A stretch of DNA of 64,000 nt from Paenibacillus albus (GCF_003952225.1 NZ_CP034437.1:3158501-3222500); one strand, 5' to 3'. Positions 16,770-26,865 are shown, counted from the stretch's first letter. The notes: generated by a model not told the origin, from the sequence alone. Numbers and translations: made by a program.

Positions 16770-16823
16770 AGTTTGTACACTAAGAGAAGAAGGATATTCT
16801 ATGCATGAAGGGCGGATGCAGTC

Positions 16824-17381
16824 ATGTCACATAGAAGCTCTCAGTGGTCGTCTCCAGGACGAAGGCTTCTCTTAGCTTGTTCGATTACACTTTCGCTAAC
16901 GCTGCTCATCTCTGTATTCCCGCTAATTTCCCACCGCGCCATAGAGAACAAGGGCGATGTATCGGTATTTCATCCTGTTCCGGTCAAGCGGCTGAGCTCC
17001 GATGTGATCGTAGATACGATGCTGAGCCTCGGGCTCTCGCTTCAGGTGAAGAGTGTTGCCTGGAAAGGCACGGTGCTGTCCGTTGATTTATCGACAGACG
17101 GATACGGCGAGGCGCAAGACATATGGATGTCGGATTTGCAGCGGCTGCTCGAGCTTGCTTTTGTCCAGACCGATAACGTAAGCAGGGTGCTGGTTCGTTT
17201 CGTTACGCCTGTTCGCCAGAGCGGCGCGAGCGATGAATCGAAGCTGCGGCTGCTTGCTGCGACGGATGTGCGAAGGACGGATTCATGGCTGTCCACAGAT
17301 CTGTCAAAATTAAACGGAGTCGAGTCGTTTTATGACGAAATTTGGCGAAAGCGGCTACGGTTGTCCGTATCCAAGTTGTAG
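16824..17381 (+). CDS. Membrane-anchored or exported hypothetical protein
   Basis: The 185-residue protein has a basic start and one hydrophobic segment (about residues 13-33), then an extracytoplasmic domain of about 145 residues. That domain alternates strands and helices (VKSVAWKGTVLSVDLS, then LQRLLELAFVQT) and faintly resembles GerMN-type domains, but I do not recognise it. It stands between mtrB and hepS, a place B. subtilis does not use for such a gene. No terminator separates it from hepS. Confidence 0.65.
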   Translation: MSHRSSQWSSPGRRLLLACSITLSLTLLISVFPLISHRAIENKGDVSVFHPVPVKRLSSDVIVDTMLSLGLSLQVKSVAWKGTVLSVDLSTDGYGEAQDIWMSDLQRLLELAFVQTDNVSRVLVRFVTPVRQSGASDESKLRLLAATDVRRTDSWLSTDLSKLNGVESFYDEIWRKRLRLSVSKL

Positions 17382-17462
17382 CATAACGGTTAACATAGTG
17401 CTATAATAATTAGATTAAAAAGCAGCAACACTCTCGCTGTACTGTCCGGAGGCTAGGCCACT

Positions 17463-18326
17463 ATGAAATCGTATAGAATACCTGAAATGGCTAAAAAGTA
17501 CCTTGAGTACGATATGATTCAAGCACATACGGAGCTGCCGGAATTTCCAGAATCGCGGATACGGCTGCTCTTTACATTTCTGGCTAATCAGAGAACGCCG
17601 TTGATACACAGCGAGCTATACTCGCTTGTCGTATCACTCGTGCAGTTTGGCATGGATACGCATGACATGATTGATTCCGAGTCCGGACGACTCCAAGAGA
17701 AGGAGATGCGGTCACGGCAGTTGAAGGTGCTGGCCGGCGACTACTACTCAAGCCGCTTCTATCAGCTGTTGGCGCAGGCGGGTCAAGTTGACATGATTCG
17801 CAGCATCAGCAAGGGAGTTACGGAAGTGAATAAGCTCAAGGTCACCTTATACACGCGGATGAAGCAGCTGAAGGTGACTGCGGAAGAGTATGTATCGCAG
17901 TATGTGCGCATTAAGACCGAGCTGTTCCACGCGTTCACAGCTATACTTGATGAGAAGATGGCGATTATTTGGACCGAATTGCTTCACAGCGTTGGCCGTT
18001 GTGAGGTTGTCATGGAAGAACTGATCCGCAGTGAGAAGCCGGAGGCATTCGACGGCAGCTGGGGTTATTGGCATGTCATGGATAGTGGTACCGACGAAGA
18101 GAAGCGCAAGCTGACATCTGACTCAGCTAGTGAGGCGACGTTCACTTTGTCACTGCTGGCAAAGTATGATGTTCGTGGGCAATTATCCGAGAAGCTCAAA
18201 CAGTCCGTTCAGCACGTGCAGTCGCTTGTATCCAAGCTGGAATCCGATAAGCTTGCCCGCGAGCTGCAGCAGCTCGGCGAGTCGTTCTTACGACCGTTAT
18301 TGCCGGCAGCTTCAGCTTTTGAATAG
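17463..18326 (+). CDS. hepS: Heptaprenyl diphosphate synthase component I
   Basis: The 287-residue helical protein matches the HEPPP synthase component 1 family in length and in its place directly before menG. It lacks the aspartate-rich catalytic motifs; in Bacilli this subunit pairs with HepT and sets the chain length of the heptaprenyl side chain of menaquinone-7. hepT lies four genes downstream. A TATAAT-like box at 17402-17407 may be the promoter of the block. Confidence 0.88.
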   Translation: MKSYRIPEMAKKYLEYDMIQAHTELPEFPESRIRLLFTFLANQRTPLIHSELYSLVVSLVQFGMDTHDMIDSESGRLQEKEMRSRQLKVLAGDYYSSRFYQLLAQAGQVDMIRSISKGVTEVNKLKVTLYTRMKQLKVTAEEYVSQYVRIKTELFHAFTAILDEKMAIIWTELLHSVGRCEVVMEELIRSEKPEAFDGSWGYWHVMDSGTDEEKRKLTSDSASEATFTLSLLAKYDVRGQLSEKLKQSVQHVQSLVSKLESDKLARELQQLGESFLRPLLPAASAFE

Positions 18327-18346
18327 AGAAAGTAAGGTGAAAATCA

Positions 18347-19066
18347 GTGCAATCCAAGTCAAAAGAAGAACATGTGCACGCCGTATTTGAGAGCATTGCG
18401 CCGAAGTATGACTTAATGAACGATCTGATCAGCTTCGGCCGGCATAAGGCATGGCGTAAATTTACGATGCGTAAGATGGGCATGAAGCCTGGCGCGACAG
18501 CGATTGATCTGTGCTGCGGTACCTGCGATTGGACGATTGCGCTGGCAAGAGAAAGCGTGAGCGGAGGCATAGTCGGCCTCGATTTCAGCCAGAACATGCT
18601 CGATGTCGGCAAGCAGAAGATTAAGCGCGAAGGGCTGGATCACCAGATCTCCGTCGTACAGGGCAACGCAATGTCGCTGCCGTTCGAAGATAATCGGTTT
18701 GACTATGCAACGATCGGCTTTGGCCTGCGGAATGTGCCGGATCTCGAACAAGTGCTTCGCGAGATGATGCGCGTCGTGAAGCCAGGTGGTCAAGTGGTCT
18801 GCCTGGAGATGTCCAAGCCGACATGGCAGCCGTTTAAAGGCATTTATTACTTTTACTTTGAGAAGGTCATGCCTGCGATAGGGAAGCTTGTAGCGAAGAA
18901 GTATGAGCAGTACAAATGGCTCCCTGAATCGCTGAAGACATTCCCGGATTCGAAGCAGCTTGCGGCAAAATACCGTGAGATCGGTCTGACCAATGTTCGT
19001 GTCTTTCCGTTTGTTTTCGGCGTCGCGGCATTACACATGGGGACGAAGGGAACGGACAACGGATGA
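18347..19066 (+). CDS. menG: Demethylmenaquinone methyltransferase
   Basis: The 239-residue SAM-dependent methyltransferase has the UbiE/MenG pattern: [17 protein letters not shown] near the start, the SAM-binding [10 protein letters not shown] (about residue 55) and GFGLRNVPD (about residue 125). It performs the last step of menaquinone synthesis, shared by the classical and futalosine routes. The GTG start follows AAAGTAAGGTG. It overlaps the next gene by four bases, so the two are probably translated together. Confidence 0.94.
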   Translation: MQSKSKEEHVHAVFESIAPKYDLMNDLISFGRHKAWRKFTMRKMGMKPGATAIDLCCGTCDWTIALARESVSGGIVGLDFSQNMLDVGKQKIKREGLDHQISVVQGNAMSLPFEDNRFDYATIGFGLRNVPDLEQVLREMMRVVKPGGQVVCLEMSKPTWQPFKGIYYFYFEKVMPAIGKLVAKKYEQYKWLPESLKTFPDSKQLAAKYREIGLTNVRVFPFVFGVAALHMGTKGTDNG

Positions 19067-19938
19067 TTCGCAAAACAAAAATTATTTTTGAAATGATTAA
19101 ATTTGAGCATACCATCTTCGCGCTTCCGTTTGCCTTCATGGGTGCGCTGCTCGGAGCGGTCATGCTGGAAGACCGGCTTCCGCACTTTGCGGAAATCGGC
19201 TGGATTATCCTCGCGATGGTCGGCGCAAGAAGCGCTGCAATGGGGCTTAATCGCGTTATCGACCGCGTCATTGACGCGAAGAACCCCCGCACGGCAAAGC
19301 GCGCGATACCAGCAGGCTTGCTGAAGGTTGGCGAGGTTATCTTGTTTATCGCAGTCTCGTTCGTGGTGCTGTTTGTTGCCGCATCGCAGCTGGATCCGAT
19401 CTGCATGAAGCTGATGCCGATTGCTGTTTTCTTGCTCGTGCTGTACTCGTATACGAAACGTTTTACATGGCTATGCCATGTTGTACTGGGCCTCACGATC
19501 GGCCTCGCGCCGCTTGGCGGCTGGGTTGCGATTACGGGTGAGTTCGAAGCATCCGCATGGGTGCTGTATGGTTCAGTAGTGTGCTGGCTTGCCGGCTTCG
19601 ATATTATTTATGCATGTCAGGATTTCGACTTCGACCGCAAGGAAGGCGTTCATTCCATTCCTGCGCGCTTCGGACAAGCTGGGGCGCTGCGCCTTGCCCG
19701 CGGATTTCATCTGCTTACTGCAATTGGATTCATTTCATTATTCTGGTTAACGCCGCTAAGCTGGTTGTACTTGATTGGCGCTGTTGCTTCGGTTGGCATG
19801 CTCTGCTATGAACATATGATTGTAAAGCCAGACGATATGAGCCGGGTGCAGACGGCATTCTTCACAATGAACGGCACGCTGAGCGTCGTTTTGTTCGCCT
19901 CCGCACTGCTTGACTTGGTGGTGCTTCATAAGTGGTAG
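19063..19938 (+). CDS. mqnP: UbiA-like polyprenyltransferase (MqnP-type)
   Basis: The 291-residue membrane protein has eight or nine hydrophobic helices and both aspartate motifs of UbiA prenyltransferases: [12 protein letters not shown] (NDxxDxxxD-like, about residue 66) and [12 protein letters not shown] (about residue 186). It belongs to the UbiA rather than MenA branch. In the futalosine route MqnP attaches the prenyl chain to the naphthoate ring. Its neighbours, a ubiX-like and an mqnA-like gene, support that role over a ubiquinone role, since Firmicutes make no ubiquinone. Confidence 0.87.
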   Translation: MIRKTKIIFEMIKFEHTIFALPFAFMGALLGAVMLEDRLPHFAEIGWIILAMVGARSAAMGLNRVIDRVIDAKNPRTAKRAIPAGLLKVGEVILFIAVSFVVLFVAASQLDPICMKLMPIAVFLLVLYSYTKRFTWLCHVVLGLTIGLAPLGGWVAITGEFEASAWVLYGSVVCWLAGFDIIYACQDFDFDRKEGVHSIPARFGQAGALRLARGFHLLTAIGFISLFWLTPLSWLYLIGAVASVGMLCYEHMIVKPDDMSRVQTAFFTMNGTLSVVLFASALLDLVVLHKW

Positions 19939-20558
19939 AAGAAGCATCGCGTAAACGCTATGTCGTCGGCATCACGGGCGCAAGCGGCGCACTGTATGGC
20001 ATTCAGCTCATTCGCAGCCTTGTGGAAGCGGAGCAGAACGTTCATTTGGTAGTCACGGAGGCAGGCTGGCGTGTACTGAAGGAAGAGCTCGGCTGGGACA
20101 CGACGAAGCGCCAACAAGCTATCGAAGTCGCATTCCCGGGCCTTATCGCCGAGGGGCGACTGAAGCTTCACCCGAATGCCGATATCGGCGCAAGTATTGC
20201 AAGCGGCTCTTTCCGTGTAGAGGGCATGATTATTATGCCTTGCTCGATGGGTACGCTTGCTTCGATCGCCCACGGAATTTCGGACGATTTGATGACGCGG
20301 GCTGCGGATGTTATGCTGAAGGAAGGGCGCAAGCTAATCATCGTGCCCCGCGAAACACCGCTACATGCGATTCATCTGGAGAACATGCTTACGCTGGCGA
20401 AGCTTGGGGTGAAGATTATCCCGGCTATGCCGGCGTTCTATTATGGACCACAAACAATTAGCGACATGGTGAATTTTCTAGTTGGGAAAGTGCTCGATCA
20501 GCTCCCGCTGGATCATGATTTGTACAGAAGATGGGGAGATGAACAGCATGGGGATTAA
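19932..20558 (+). CDS. ubiX: UbiX-like flavin prenyltransferase
   Basis: The 208-residue protein has the UbiX/Pad1 flavoprotein motifs GITGASGALYGIQL (about residue 13), IASGSFRVEGMIIMPCSMGTLA shown here as GSF...PCSMGT (about residue 90), and VPRETPL (about residue 138). UbiX makes the prenylated FMN cofactor of UbiD-type decarboxylases; in the futalosine route such a decarboxylase acts after prenylation. No ubiD-like gene is in the window. The GTG start overlaps the upstream gene by seven bases. Confidence 0.92.
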   Translation: MVEEASRKRYVVGITGASGALYGIQLIRSLVEAEQNVHLVVTEAGWRVLKEELGWDTTKRQQAIEVAFPGLIAEGRLKLHPNADIGASIASGSFRVEGMIIMPCSMGTLASIAHGISDDLMTRAADVMLKEGRKLIIVPRETPLHAIHLENMLTLAKLGVKIIPAMPAFYYGPQTISDMVNFLVGKVLDQLPLDHDLYRRWGDEQHGD

Positions 20559-21414
20559 TCGCCCGATTACCGTCGGTCGCATTGACTATGCGAACGTTTG
20601 GCCTATTTTTCATTATGCGGAGGAGCAGCTGTCAGCTGATCGGTTTAAGATCGAGAAGCGGGTGCCGTCCGCACTAAACCGCGCGCTGCGTCAAGGAGAG
20701 ATCGACATCACCTCGATGTCGTCATTCGCTTATGCGGAGAACGCGGAGAATTACTTGCTGCTGCCTGATTTATCGGTGAGCGCCAAGGGACGGGTCAATT
20801 CGATATTGCTTTTCCTGAAGAAGCCGCTTGAAGAAGTGCTTAAAGGGCGGATTGCGTTAACGGCAACTTCAGCAACAAGCGTTAATTTGCTCAAAATACT
20901 TATGAAGCTCTATTACAATGCAGAGCCATCCTATATTACAATGGAACCGAAGCTGGATGAGATGCTGGAGGAGGCAGATGCTGCCCTTCTCATCGGAGAT
21001 ACTGCCATTCATGCTTCGTGGGAAAATGCCAAGCGCGGCCAAACGGTCATTGATCTTGGCGAGCTATGGCGCAATTGGACAGGTTACGGAATGACATTCG
21101 CACTTGTAGCCGTACGCAAAGAAATTGCGGCGGAATATCCCGAGGCGGTCGCTGACGTCCACCGAGCATTGTTAGCTAGCAAAGAGAAGAGTCTGCGCGA
21201 ACTGACGCCACTTGTAGAGAAAGCTTGTGCACTGCTTGGAGGCGATTCGGCATACTGGAGCCGTTATTTCAAGGAGCTGCATTATGATTTCGGCGCGAAT
21301 GAACAAGCGGGACTCACGCTTTACTTTGATTATGCGCATCAGCTGGGCCTCTTGCCTAATGAAGTACAGATGCAATTTTTTGAAGACCAAAACGTCCTTA
21401 AGGTGAATAAATGA
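20548..21414 (+). CDS. mqnA: Chorismate dehydratase MqnA
   Basis: The protein starts at the ATG nine bases behind GGGGAG and has 288 residues, typical of MqnA, with a periplasmic-binding-like fold (VGRIDYANVWPIF, then SMSSFAYAENAENYLLLP). MqnA removes water from chorismate to give 3-enolpyruvylbenzoate, the entry step to the futalosine menaquinone pathway. The other core genes (mqnB, mqnC, mqnD, mqnE) are not in the window. An upstream in-frame extension lies inside ubiX and is unlikely. It overlaps hepT by four bases. Confidence 0.87.
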   Translation: MGINRPITVGRIDYANVWPIFHYAEEQLSADRFKIEKRVPSALNRALRQGEIDITSMSSFAYAENAENYLLLPDLSVSAKGRVNSILLFLKKPLEEVLKGRIALTATSATSVNLLKILMKLYYNAEPSYITMEPKLDEMLEEADAALLIGDTAIHASWENAKRGQTVIDLGELWRNWTGYGMTFALVAVRKEIAAEYPEAVADVHRALLASKEKSLRELTPLVEKACALLGGDSAYWSRYFKELHYDFGANEQAGLTLYFDYAHQLGLLPNEVQMQFFEDQNVLKVNK

Positions 21415-22385
21415 AACTACTTGATATTTACGCCAAACTGAAAAGTGATCTTGATGCGATTGAGGCGAAGCTCGCGAGCAGCGTGACGAGTGATCATGCT
21501 CTTCTTAGCGATGCCTCTACGCATCTTCTTAAAGCAGGCGGCAAAAGGATCAGACCGGTAGTTGTGCTGCTTGCAGGCAAGTTTGGCGACTATCGTCTCG
21601 ATGTGCTCGAGAAGGTTGCGGTACCTCTGGAACTTATACATATGGCTTCTCTTGTCCATGATGATGTTATCGACAACGCGGAGACTCGCCGCGGCCAGCT
21701 GACCGTAAAGTCCAAATGGGACAATCGGATTGCGATGTACACGGGCGATTATATTTATGGCAAAGCGCTTGCGCTTGCAACCGAGCTTCCGAACCCGCAA
21801 ATTCATCAAATTTTATCGCATGCTATGGTTCAGATGTGTATCGGCGAGATGGAGCAAATTCGTGATTTCTTCAATACCGATCAATCCGTTCGCAATTATT
21901 TGCTTCGTATTCGTCGTAAGACTGCGCTGCTCATCGCGATTAGCTGCCAGCTTGGCGCCATTGCCGGAGGGGCGGATCGCAAAGCCTCGAACGCCTTGTA
22001 CCGATTTGGCTACAATATGGGGATGGCGTTCCAAATCCGGGATGACCTTCTTGACCTGCTCGGAACGGAGAAGCAGATTGGGAAACCGCCTGGCTCTGAT
22101 ATCAAGCAAGGCAACATCACATTGCCGGTGCTGCTTGCGCTGAAAGAACCGGGACATTCGGAGGAATTGCTTGCGGAAATAATTAAAATCCGTGAGTCGA
22201 ATGGAGCAGGTGAAACCAAGCGGGCGTTGAACATAATACGTAAGAGTGCCGGCATACACACTGCAGATGCGATGGCAACCCGCTATATTAACAAATCGAT
22301 CGCGGCGCTAAGCAGCTTGCCAAGCATTCCGGCTAAGAAGCATTTAACGGATATCGCCCATTTTGTAGGAAAACGAAACTACTAA
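21411..22385 (+). CDS. hepT: Heptaprenyl diphosphate synthase component II
   Basis: The 324-residue trans-prenyltransferase carries both aspartate-rich motifs: [13 protein letters not shown] (about residue 83) and [12 protein letters not shown] (about residue 208). It is the catalytic subunit that, with HepS, extends farnesyl diphosphate to heptaprenyl diphosphate. The GGKRIRP substrate-binding motif is at about residue 43. The start overlaps the stop of mqnA (ATGA), so the side chain and the ring genes are made from one message. Confidence 0.94.
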   Translation: MKLLDIYAKLKSDLDAIEAKLASSVTSDHALLSDASTHLLKAGGKRIRPVVVLLAGKFGDYRLDVLEKVAVPLELIHMASLVHDDVIDNAETRRGQLTVKSKWDNRIAMYTGDYIYGKALALATELPNPQIHQILSHAMVQMCIGEMEQIRDFFNTDQSVRNYLLRIRRKTALLIAISCQLGAIAGGADRKASNALYRFGYNMGMAFQIRDDLLDLLGTEKQIGKPPGSDIKQGNITLPVLLALKEPGHSEELLAEIIKIRESNGAGETKRALNIIRKSAGIHTADAMATRYINKSIAALSSLPSIPAKKHLTDIAHFVGKRNY

Positions 22386-22407
22386 TTGCGTCAAGGAGGG
22401 AAATTCG

Positions 22408-22851
22408 ATGGAAAGAACATTTCTAATGGTTAAACCAGATGGTGTACAGCGGGGGTTAATCGGGGAAATCGTATCGCGCTTTGAGCGGAAAGGACTAAAG
22501 CTAGTCGCTGCTAAATTTATGATGATCACGCCTGAGCTCGCTGAACGCCACTATGCAGAGCACATCGGGAAGCCCTTTTACCCGCCTCTTGTAGCGTTTG
22601 TAACGTCTGGGCCGGTATTTGCTATGGTGTGGCAAGGAGATAATGTCATTGGTCTGACCCGTGCTTTGATTGGTAAGACAGACGCTCTTGAAGCAGCGCC
22701 GGGCACAATTCGTTCCGATTTCGCCGTACATACGAATTTTAATCTTATTCACGGCTCGGATTCGCCGCAAAGCGCAGCAAGAGAGATCGGCATTTTCTTC
22801 GCGCCGCATGAGCTTATTGATTATAACCAAACCATTCAACAGTGGATTTAG
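22408..22851 (+). CDS. ndk: Nucleoside diphosphate kinase
   Basis: The 147-residue protein has the phosphohistidine motif NLIHGSDSP with the active histidine at residue 115, and the N-terminal [20 protein letters not shown] of the family. It balances nucleoside triphosphate pools. AAGGAGGG precedes the ATG. Its position between hepT and cheR is as in B. subtilis. Confidence 0.97.
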   Translation: MERTFLMVKPDGVQRGLIGEIVSRFERKGLKLVAAKFMMITPELAERHYAEHIGKPFYPPLVAFVTSGPVFAMVWQGDNVIGLTRALIGKTDALEAAPGTIRSDFAVHTNFNLIHGSDSPQSAAREIGIFFAPHELIDYNQTIQQWI

Positions 22852-22896
22852 CTTAACACTTTTGCCACCAAGAGTCGGCACAATGGGGGTTCGTGC

Positions 22897-23682
22897 ATGT
22901 TAGAGGATAAGGACTTCAGTTTATTCATCACGAAGATTAAAGAGAAGACCGCAATCGATCTATCGCAGTACAAGGAAGCCCAGATGAAGCGTCGCCTGAC
23001 GACCTTACGACAGAAATACGGTTTTGATACGTTCGCAGCTTACTGGAACGGGCTTGAGAAAGACAAGAAGCTGATGACTGAATTTCTGGACCGAATGACA
23101 ATCAACGTGTCGGAATTCTGGCGCAACCCAAGCAGATGGGAAGCAATGGAGAAGAAGTTTCTCCCGGAAGCGCTGAAGAATAACAGCCGGGTCAAGATAT
23201 GGAGCGCCGCCTGCTCGACAGGCGAGGAGCCCTATACCATCTCGATGATTATGGCTGAGCTCGGCGCGCATGACCGAACGTCGATTCTCGCAACGGACCT
23301 TGATAATATTGTGCTCCAGAAGGCGATGCAAGGCGTATACCAAGATCGCTCCGTACGTGATGTACCCCGCAATTATATGTCCAAATACTTTGTGAAGCAG
23401 GGCGAGGATTCGCTTGCCGTTACGCCTCAATTGAAGCGGATTATTTCATTTAAACAGCAAAATTTACTTCATGATACGTTCGATACCGGCTTTGATATTA
23501 TCGTTTGCCGCAATGTTATGATCTATTTTACGGAAGAAGCGAAACACCTGCTTTATCACAAGTTCTCGAAAGCGCTTAAGCCGGGCGGCATCTTGTTCGT
23601 CGGCAGCACGGAGCAGATTTTCTCCCCTTCGCAATATAATTTGGAATCGGTTGAAACATTCTTTTATCGCCGCAAAGCTTAA
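22897..23682 (+). CDS. cheR: Chemotaxis protein methyltransferase CheR
   Basis: The 261-residue protein has an N-terminal helical CheR domain (about 1-70) and a SAM-binding domain with IWSAACSTGEEPYTI (about residue 99) and FDIIVCRNVMIYF (about residue 200). It methylates glutamates on chemoreceptors. It is isolated from other chemotaxis genes, as is the case in B. subtilis, where cheR also lies between ndk and aroF. Confidence 0.96.
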   Translation: MLEDKDFSLFITKIKEKTAIDLSQYKEAQMKRRLTTLRQKYGFDTFAAYWNGLEKDKKLMTEFLDRMTINVSEFWRNPSRWEAMEKKFLPEALKNNSRVKIWSAACSTGEEPYTISMIMAELGAHDRTSILATDLDNIVLQKAMQGVYQDRSVRDVPRNYMSKYFVKQGEDSLAVTPQLKRIISFKQQNLLHDTFDTGFDIIVCRNVMIYFTEEAKHLLYHKFSKALKPGGILFVGSTEQIFSPSQYNLESVETFFYRRKA

Positions 23683-23751
23683 GAGCGTGTATATCGTTTT
23701 CCATCTATTGCAATACTAATGCTATCACGGTTTTGGCGTTGGAGGTGCAAA

Positions 23752-23919
23752 GTGGACAAGCGAAAAGTAATTACGGCGTACAAACGTGGATTTATTACGG
23801 TCCAGGAATGCGCCCAAATTCTCGGAATTGATACAACTCAAATGAAAGGTCTTATGAATGATCCTAATTTGAACATGGACCCGCAGTTATTGCGGAACCA
23901 GCATTCCGCCAATGGTTAA
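23752..23919 (+). CDS. Small HTH-like hypothetical protein
   Basis: This 55-residue protein starts at a GTG behind TTGGAGGTG. The segment YKRGFITVQECAQILGI looks like a helix-turn-helix, with a short charged tail. I do not recognise the family. A strong terminator follows, so it may be a single-gene unit or the tail of the cheR unit. Confidence 0.6.
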   Translation: MDKRKVITAYKRGFITVQECAQILGIDTTQMKGLMNDPNLNMDPQLLRNQHSANG

Positions 23920-23935
23920 CGATTGAGCTATAATG

Positions 23936-23981
23936 AGCTGTCTGTCCCACCTGCTTAAAGGTGCGGCGGACAGCTTTTTTT
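23936..23981 (+). terminator. Rho-independent terminator upstream of aroC
   Basis: AGCTGTC at 23936 pairs with GGACAGCT, with an inner ACCT/AGGT pair, and seven T residues follow. Confidence 0.9.
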
Positions 23982-24028
23982 AGGTGCGAGCACTCGTGGA
24001 TGAATAGCCGTAAGCGGGTTTCATTTCC

Positions 24029-24057
24029 TTGTCAAACCGGCGACGCTATACTATAAT
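24029..24057 (+). promoter_or_regulatory. Sigma-A promoter for aroC-aroB-aroH
   Basis: TTGTCA at 24029-24034 and a perfect TATAAT at 24052-24057 are 17 bases apart. Transcription would start near 24064, leaving a leader of about 70 bases. Confidence 0.8.
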
Positions 24058-24136
24058 GAGCAAAAGATATTTTGGCAGACAAACATACATAGATGGATTC
24101 ATCGTTTGCGGTGTTCAAAATGAGGGAGGACTTACT

Positions 24137-25306
24137 GTGAGTTTACGTTATTTGACAGCAGGAGAGACGCATGGTCCACAGTTGACGGCGATTATTGAAG
24201 GTTTGCCGAGCAATCTGAAGCTGGACTTCGAGGAATTGAATTTTCAATTGCATCGTAGACAGAAAGGGCATGGCCGCGGCCGCCGGATGCAAATCGAGAA
24301 GGATACCGCGAACATCGTCGGCGGAGTACGTCATGGCAAGACGACAGGAGCGCCAGTCGCGCTGATCGTTGAGAACAATGACTGGAAGCATTGGACGTCC
24401 GTAATGAATATTGAGCCGATTGAAGGCAGCGATGAAGAGAAGCGCCGTGTGCACCGTCCGCGCCCTGGTCATGCTGATCTGAACGGCGGCTTGAAATATA
24501 ACTTGAAGGATCTGCGTAACGTGTTGGAGCGTTCCAGTGCCCGCGAAACAGCTGCTCGTGTAGCCGTTGGCGCGGTAGCGAGACAGTTTCTAGCTGCGTT
24601 CGGCATTAAAGTTGGCGGACAAGTCATTCGTATTGGCGAGATTGAAGCTCCAGCGAACAATCTGCCGCTTGAAGAGCTGATCCGCCTGACGGAAGAATCG
24701 CCGGTACGCGTTGTAGATAAAGAAACAGAAGAGAAGATGACTGCTTATATCGATCAGATCAAGGCAGAAGGCGACTCTATTGGCGGCATCGTTGAATGTA
24801 TCGTGGAAGGCGTGCCGATTGGTCTTGGCAGCCACGTACAGTATGATCGCAAGCTGGATGGACGTATCGCGCAAGCGGTAGTCTCCATTAATGCGTTCAA
24901 AGGCTGCGAGATCGGTATCGGCTTCGAAGCCGGCACGATTCGCGGCTCCCAAGTCCATGACGAGATTCTGTATTCCGAGGAGCGGGGCTACCACCGGAGA
25001 ACGAACCGCCTCGGAGGCTTCGAGGGCGGCATGACCAACGGCGAGCAAATCGTCGTACGCGGCGTAATGAAGCCGATTCCTACGTTGTACAAACCGCTGC
25101 AAAGCGTTGATATCGATACGAAAGAACCGTTCACTGCTCAGGTTGAACGTTCGGATAGCTGTGCAGTTCCAGCTGCGAGCGTTGTTATGGAGCATGTCGT
25201 TGCATGGGAAGTCGCGAAAGCGTTCCTCGAGAAGTTCGGCGGCGATTCTATGGAAGAGATTACGTCGAATTATAACAACTACTTGGCACAGCTGGAGAGC
25301 TACTAA
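24137..25306 (+). CDS. aroC: Chorismate synthase
   Basis: With the GTG start behind GAGGGAGGA the protein has 389 residues, normal for the family. Signatures include [16 protein letters not shown] (about residue 9), [13 protein letters not shown] (about residue 41) and [15 protein letters not shown] (about residue 132). It makes chorismate from EPSP using reduced FMN. Chorismate feeds aroH, trpE and mqnA, all in this window. It overlaps aroB by one base. Confidence 0.97.
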   Translation: MSLRYLTAGETHGPQLTAIIEGLPSNLKLDFEELNFQLHRRQKGHGRGRRMQIEKDTANIVGGVRHGKTTGAPVALIVENNDWKHWTSVMNIEPIEGSDEEKRRVHRPRPGHADLNGGLKYNLKDLRNVLERSSARETAARVAVGAVARQFLAAFGIKVGGQVIRIGEIEAPANNLPLEELIRLTEESPVRVVDKETEEKMTAYIDQIKAEGDSIGGIVECIVEGVPIGLGSHVQYDRKLDGRIAQAVVSINAFKGCEIGIGFEAGTIRGSQVHDEILYSEERGYHRRTNRLGGFEGGMTNGEQIVVRGVMKPIPTLYKPLQSVDIDTKEPFTAQVERSDSCAVPAASVVMEHVVAWEVAKAFLEKFGGDSMEEITSNYNNYLAQLESY

Positions 25307-26412
25307 TGAGCGGCCATCGTGAGCTGACGGTTGAGCTTGGCGAGCGGTCCTACCCGATCTATATCGGGGAAGGACTGCTTGACAAGGCGGGCGAGTTGTT
25401 CGAGCGCCATGGCATCAGCAAGAAGTCGCCTCTTATGATTATTACGGATACTCATGTGGCAGAGCGTCATCTTGCTCACTTGGAATCCGTGCTGCAATCG
25501 GCTGGTTTTACAGTGGGGAGTGCAATTGTCCCGGCAGGCGAGACCTCGAAGTCATTGAGTGAGCTGGGTCGATTGACTGGCATTGCACTTGAGAGCGGAC
25601 TTGACCGGAAGTCGACCATTGTCGCGCTTGGCGGCGGAGTTGTCGGTGATCTGGCGGGCTTCGTTGCAGCTTCTTACATGCGCGGCATTAAGTTCGTGCA
25701 AGTGCCAACTACGATACTGGCGCACGACAGCAGTGTCGGCGGTAAAGTAGCGGTTAACCATCCGCTTGCGAAGAATATTATCGGCGCATTCCATCAGCCT
25801 GAGCTCGTTCTGTACGACTTGCTTACTTTGCAAACGCTGCCGGAGCGTCAAGTGAAGGCTGGGTTGTCCGAAGTCGTTAAGCATGGACTCATTTGGGATG
25901 CGGAATTTGTTGCTTGGTGTGACGAGAATGCCGGCAAGCTGCTAGCGCTAGATTCAGATGCGCTCGGTTATGCGCTATACAAAGGCTGCTCCGTGAAAGC
26001 GGCGGTAGTGTCCAAGGATGAGCGGGAGAATGATCTGCGCGCGATTCTGAATCTGGGCCATACGATCGGCCATGCACTGGAAGCGGTTGCCGGCTACAAT
26101 GAGCTGCTGCACGGTGAAGCGATTGCAATCGGCATGATTGGCTCAGCTAAACTGGCCGTTCAGCTCGGTGCTCCTGAGGAGGTTTACCAGGTGACGAAGC
26201 GTGTGCTTTCCCGGGTAGGGCTGCCGGTGCGTTTGCCAGAGCATCTGGATACAGATGAAATCATGCGTGCCATGATGCATGATAAGAAATTCCAGGAGGG
26301 CACGATGGTGTTCATCGTTCCAACTGCGATTGGCACTGTGGAAATTAATAAATCGGTATCATCTGCACTCGTTCGTGAAATCGTAGAGCAATTGAAACAG
26401 GAGGCCGTATAA
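25306..26412 (+). CDS. aroB: 3-dehydroquinate synthase
   Basis: The 368-residue protein has the NAD-binding GGGVVGDLAGFVAASYMRG segment (about residue 108) and the zinc-binding region EVVKHGLIWD, NLGHTIGHALE and LLHGEAIAIGM. It closes DAHP to dehydroquinate, the second step of the shikimate route. Its start overlaps the aroC stop (TAATG). Confidence 0.97.
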   Translation: MSGHRELTVELGERSYPIYIGEGLLDKAGELFERHGISKKSPLMIITDTHVAERHLAHLESVLQSAGFTVGSAIVPAGETSKSLSELGRLTGIALESGLDRKSTIVALGGGVVGDLAGFVAASYMRGIKFVQVPTTILAHDSSVGGKVAVNHPLAKNIIGAFHQPELVLYDLLTLQTLPERQVKAGLSEVVKHGLIWDAEFVAWCDENAGKLLALDSDALGYALYKGCSVKAAVVSKDERENDLRAILNLGHTIGHALEAVAGYNELLHGEAIAIGMIGSAKLAVQLGAPEEVYQVTKRVLSRVGLPVRLPEHLDTDEIMRAMMHDKKFQEGTMVFIVPTAIGTVEINKSVSSALVREIVEQLKQEAV

Positions 26413-26414
26413 AG

Positions 26415-26783
26415 ATGAGTGTTCGGGGAATTCGAGGGGCAATTACGGTAGATGTAAATGAAGAGCAGCCGATCCTGCAAGCGACGGCAGAAATGCTTAA
26501 TCTTATCGTCAGCTCCAATCATATATCGCCAGAGGACATTGCGAGCGTGTTCGTCACTGTAACGGGAGATCTCGATGCTACGTTCCCGGCGCGTGCGATC
26601 CGTGCTATGGAAGGCTGGGAACTAGTCCCATTAATGTGCGCACTTGAAGTGCCGGTCAAAGGCAGTCTGGCGATGTGCATTCGTCTCATGGTCCTTGTCA
26701 ATACGGATAAATCTCAACAAGAGATTGAACATGTCTACTTAGGCGGGGCGAAGGCGCTGCGTCCGGACTTGAGCAAAGCCTAA
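26415..26783 (+). CDS. aroH: Chorismate mutase (AroH class)
   Basis: The 122-residue protein matches the trimeric AroH fold: VRGIRGAITVDVNEE at the start with the substrate arginine near residue 7, a central VFVTVTGDLDATFPARA, and CALEVPVKGSLAMCIRLMV (arginine near residue 90). It converts chorismate to prephenate for tyrosine and phenylalanine. It ends the aroC-aroB-aroH unit; the trp promoter lies 34 bases beyond. Confidence 0.96.
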   Translation: MSVRGIRGAITVDVNEEQPILQATAEMLNLIVSSNHISPEDIASVFVTVTGDLDATFPARAIRAMEGWELVPLMCALEVPVKGSLAMCIRLMVLVNTDKSQQEIEHVYLGGAKALRPDLSKA

Positions 26784-26816
26784 GCGAATAAGTGCATGCA
26801 CGCCATATAAAGTGCA

Positions 26817-26846
26817 TTGACGGATCTGATTGCACTAGTGTATAGT
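26817..26846 (+). promoter_or_regulatory. Sigma-A promoter of the trp operon
   Basis: TTGACG at 26817-26822 and TATAGT at 26841-26846 are 18 bases apart. Transcription would start near 26853, thirteen bases before the first TRAP triplet. Transcripts from aroH could also read through. Confidence 0.75.
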
Positions 26847-26865
26847 GATTTCATAATTGAAGAAT

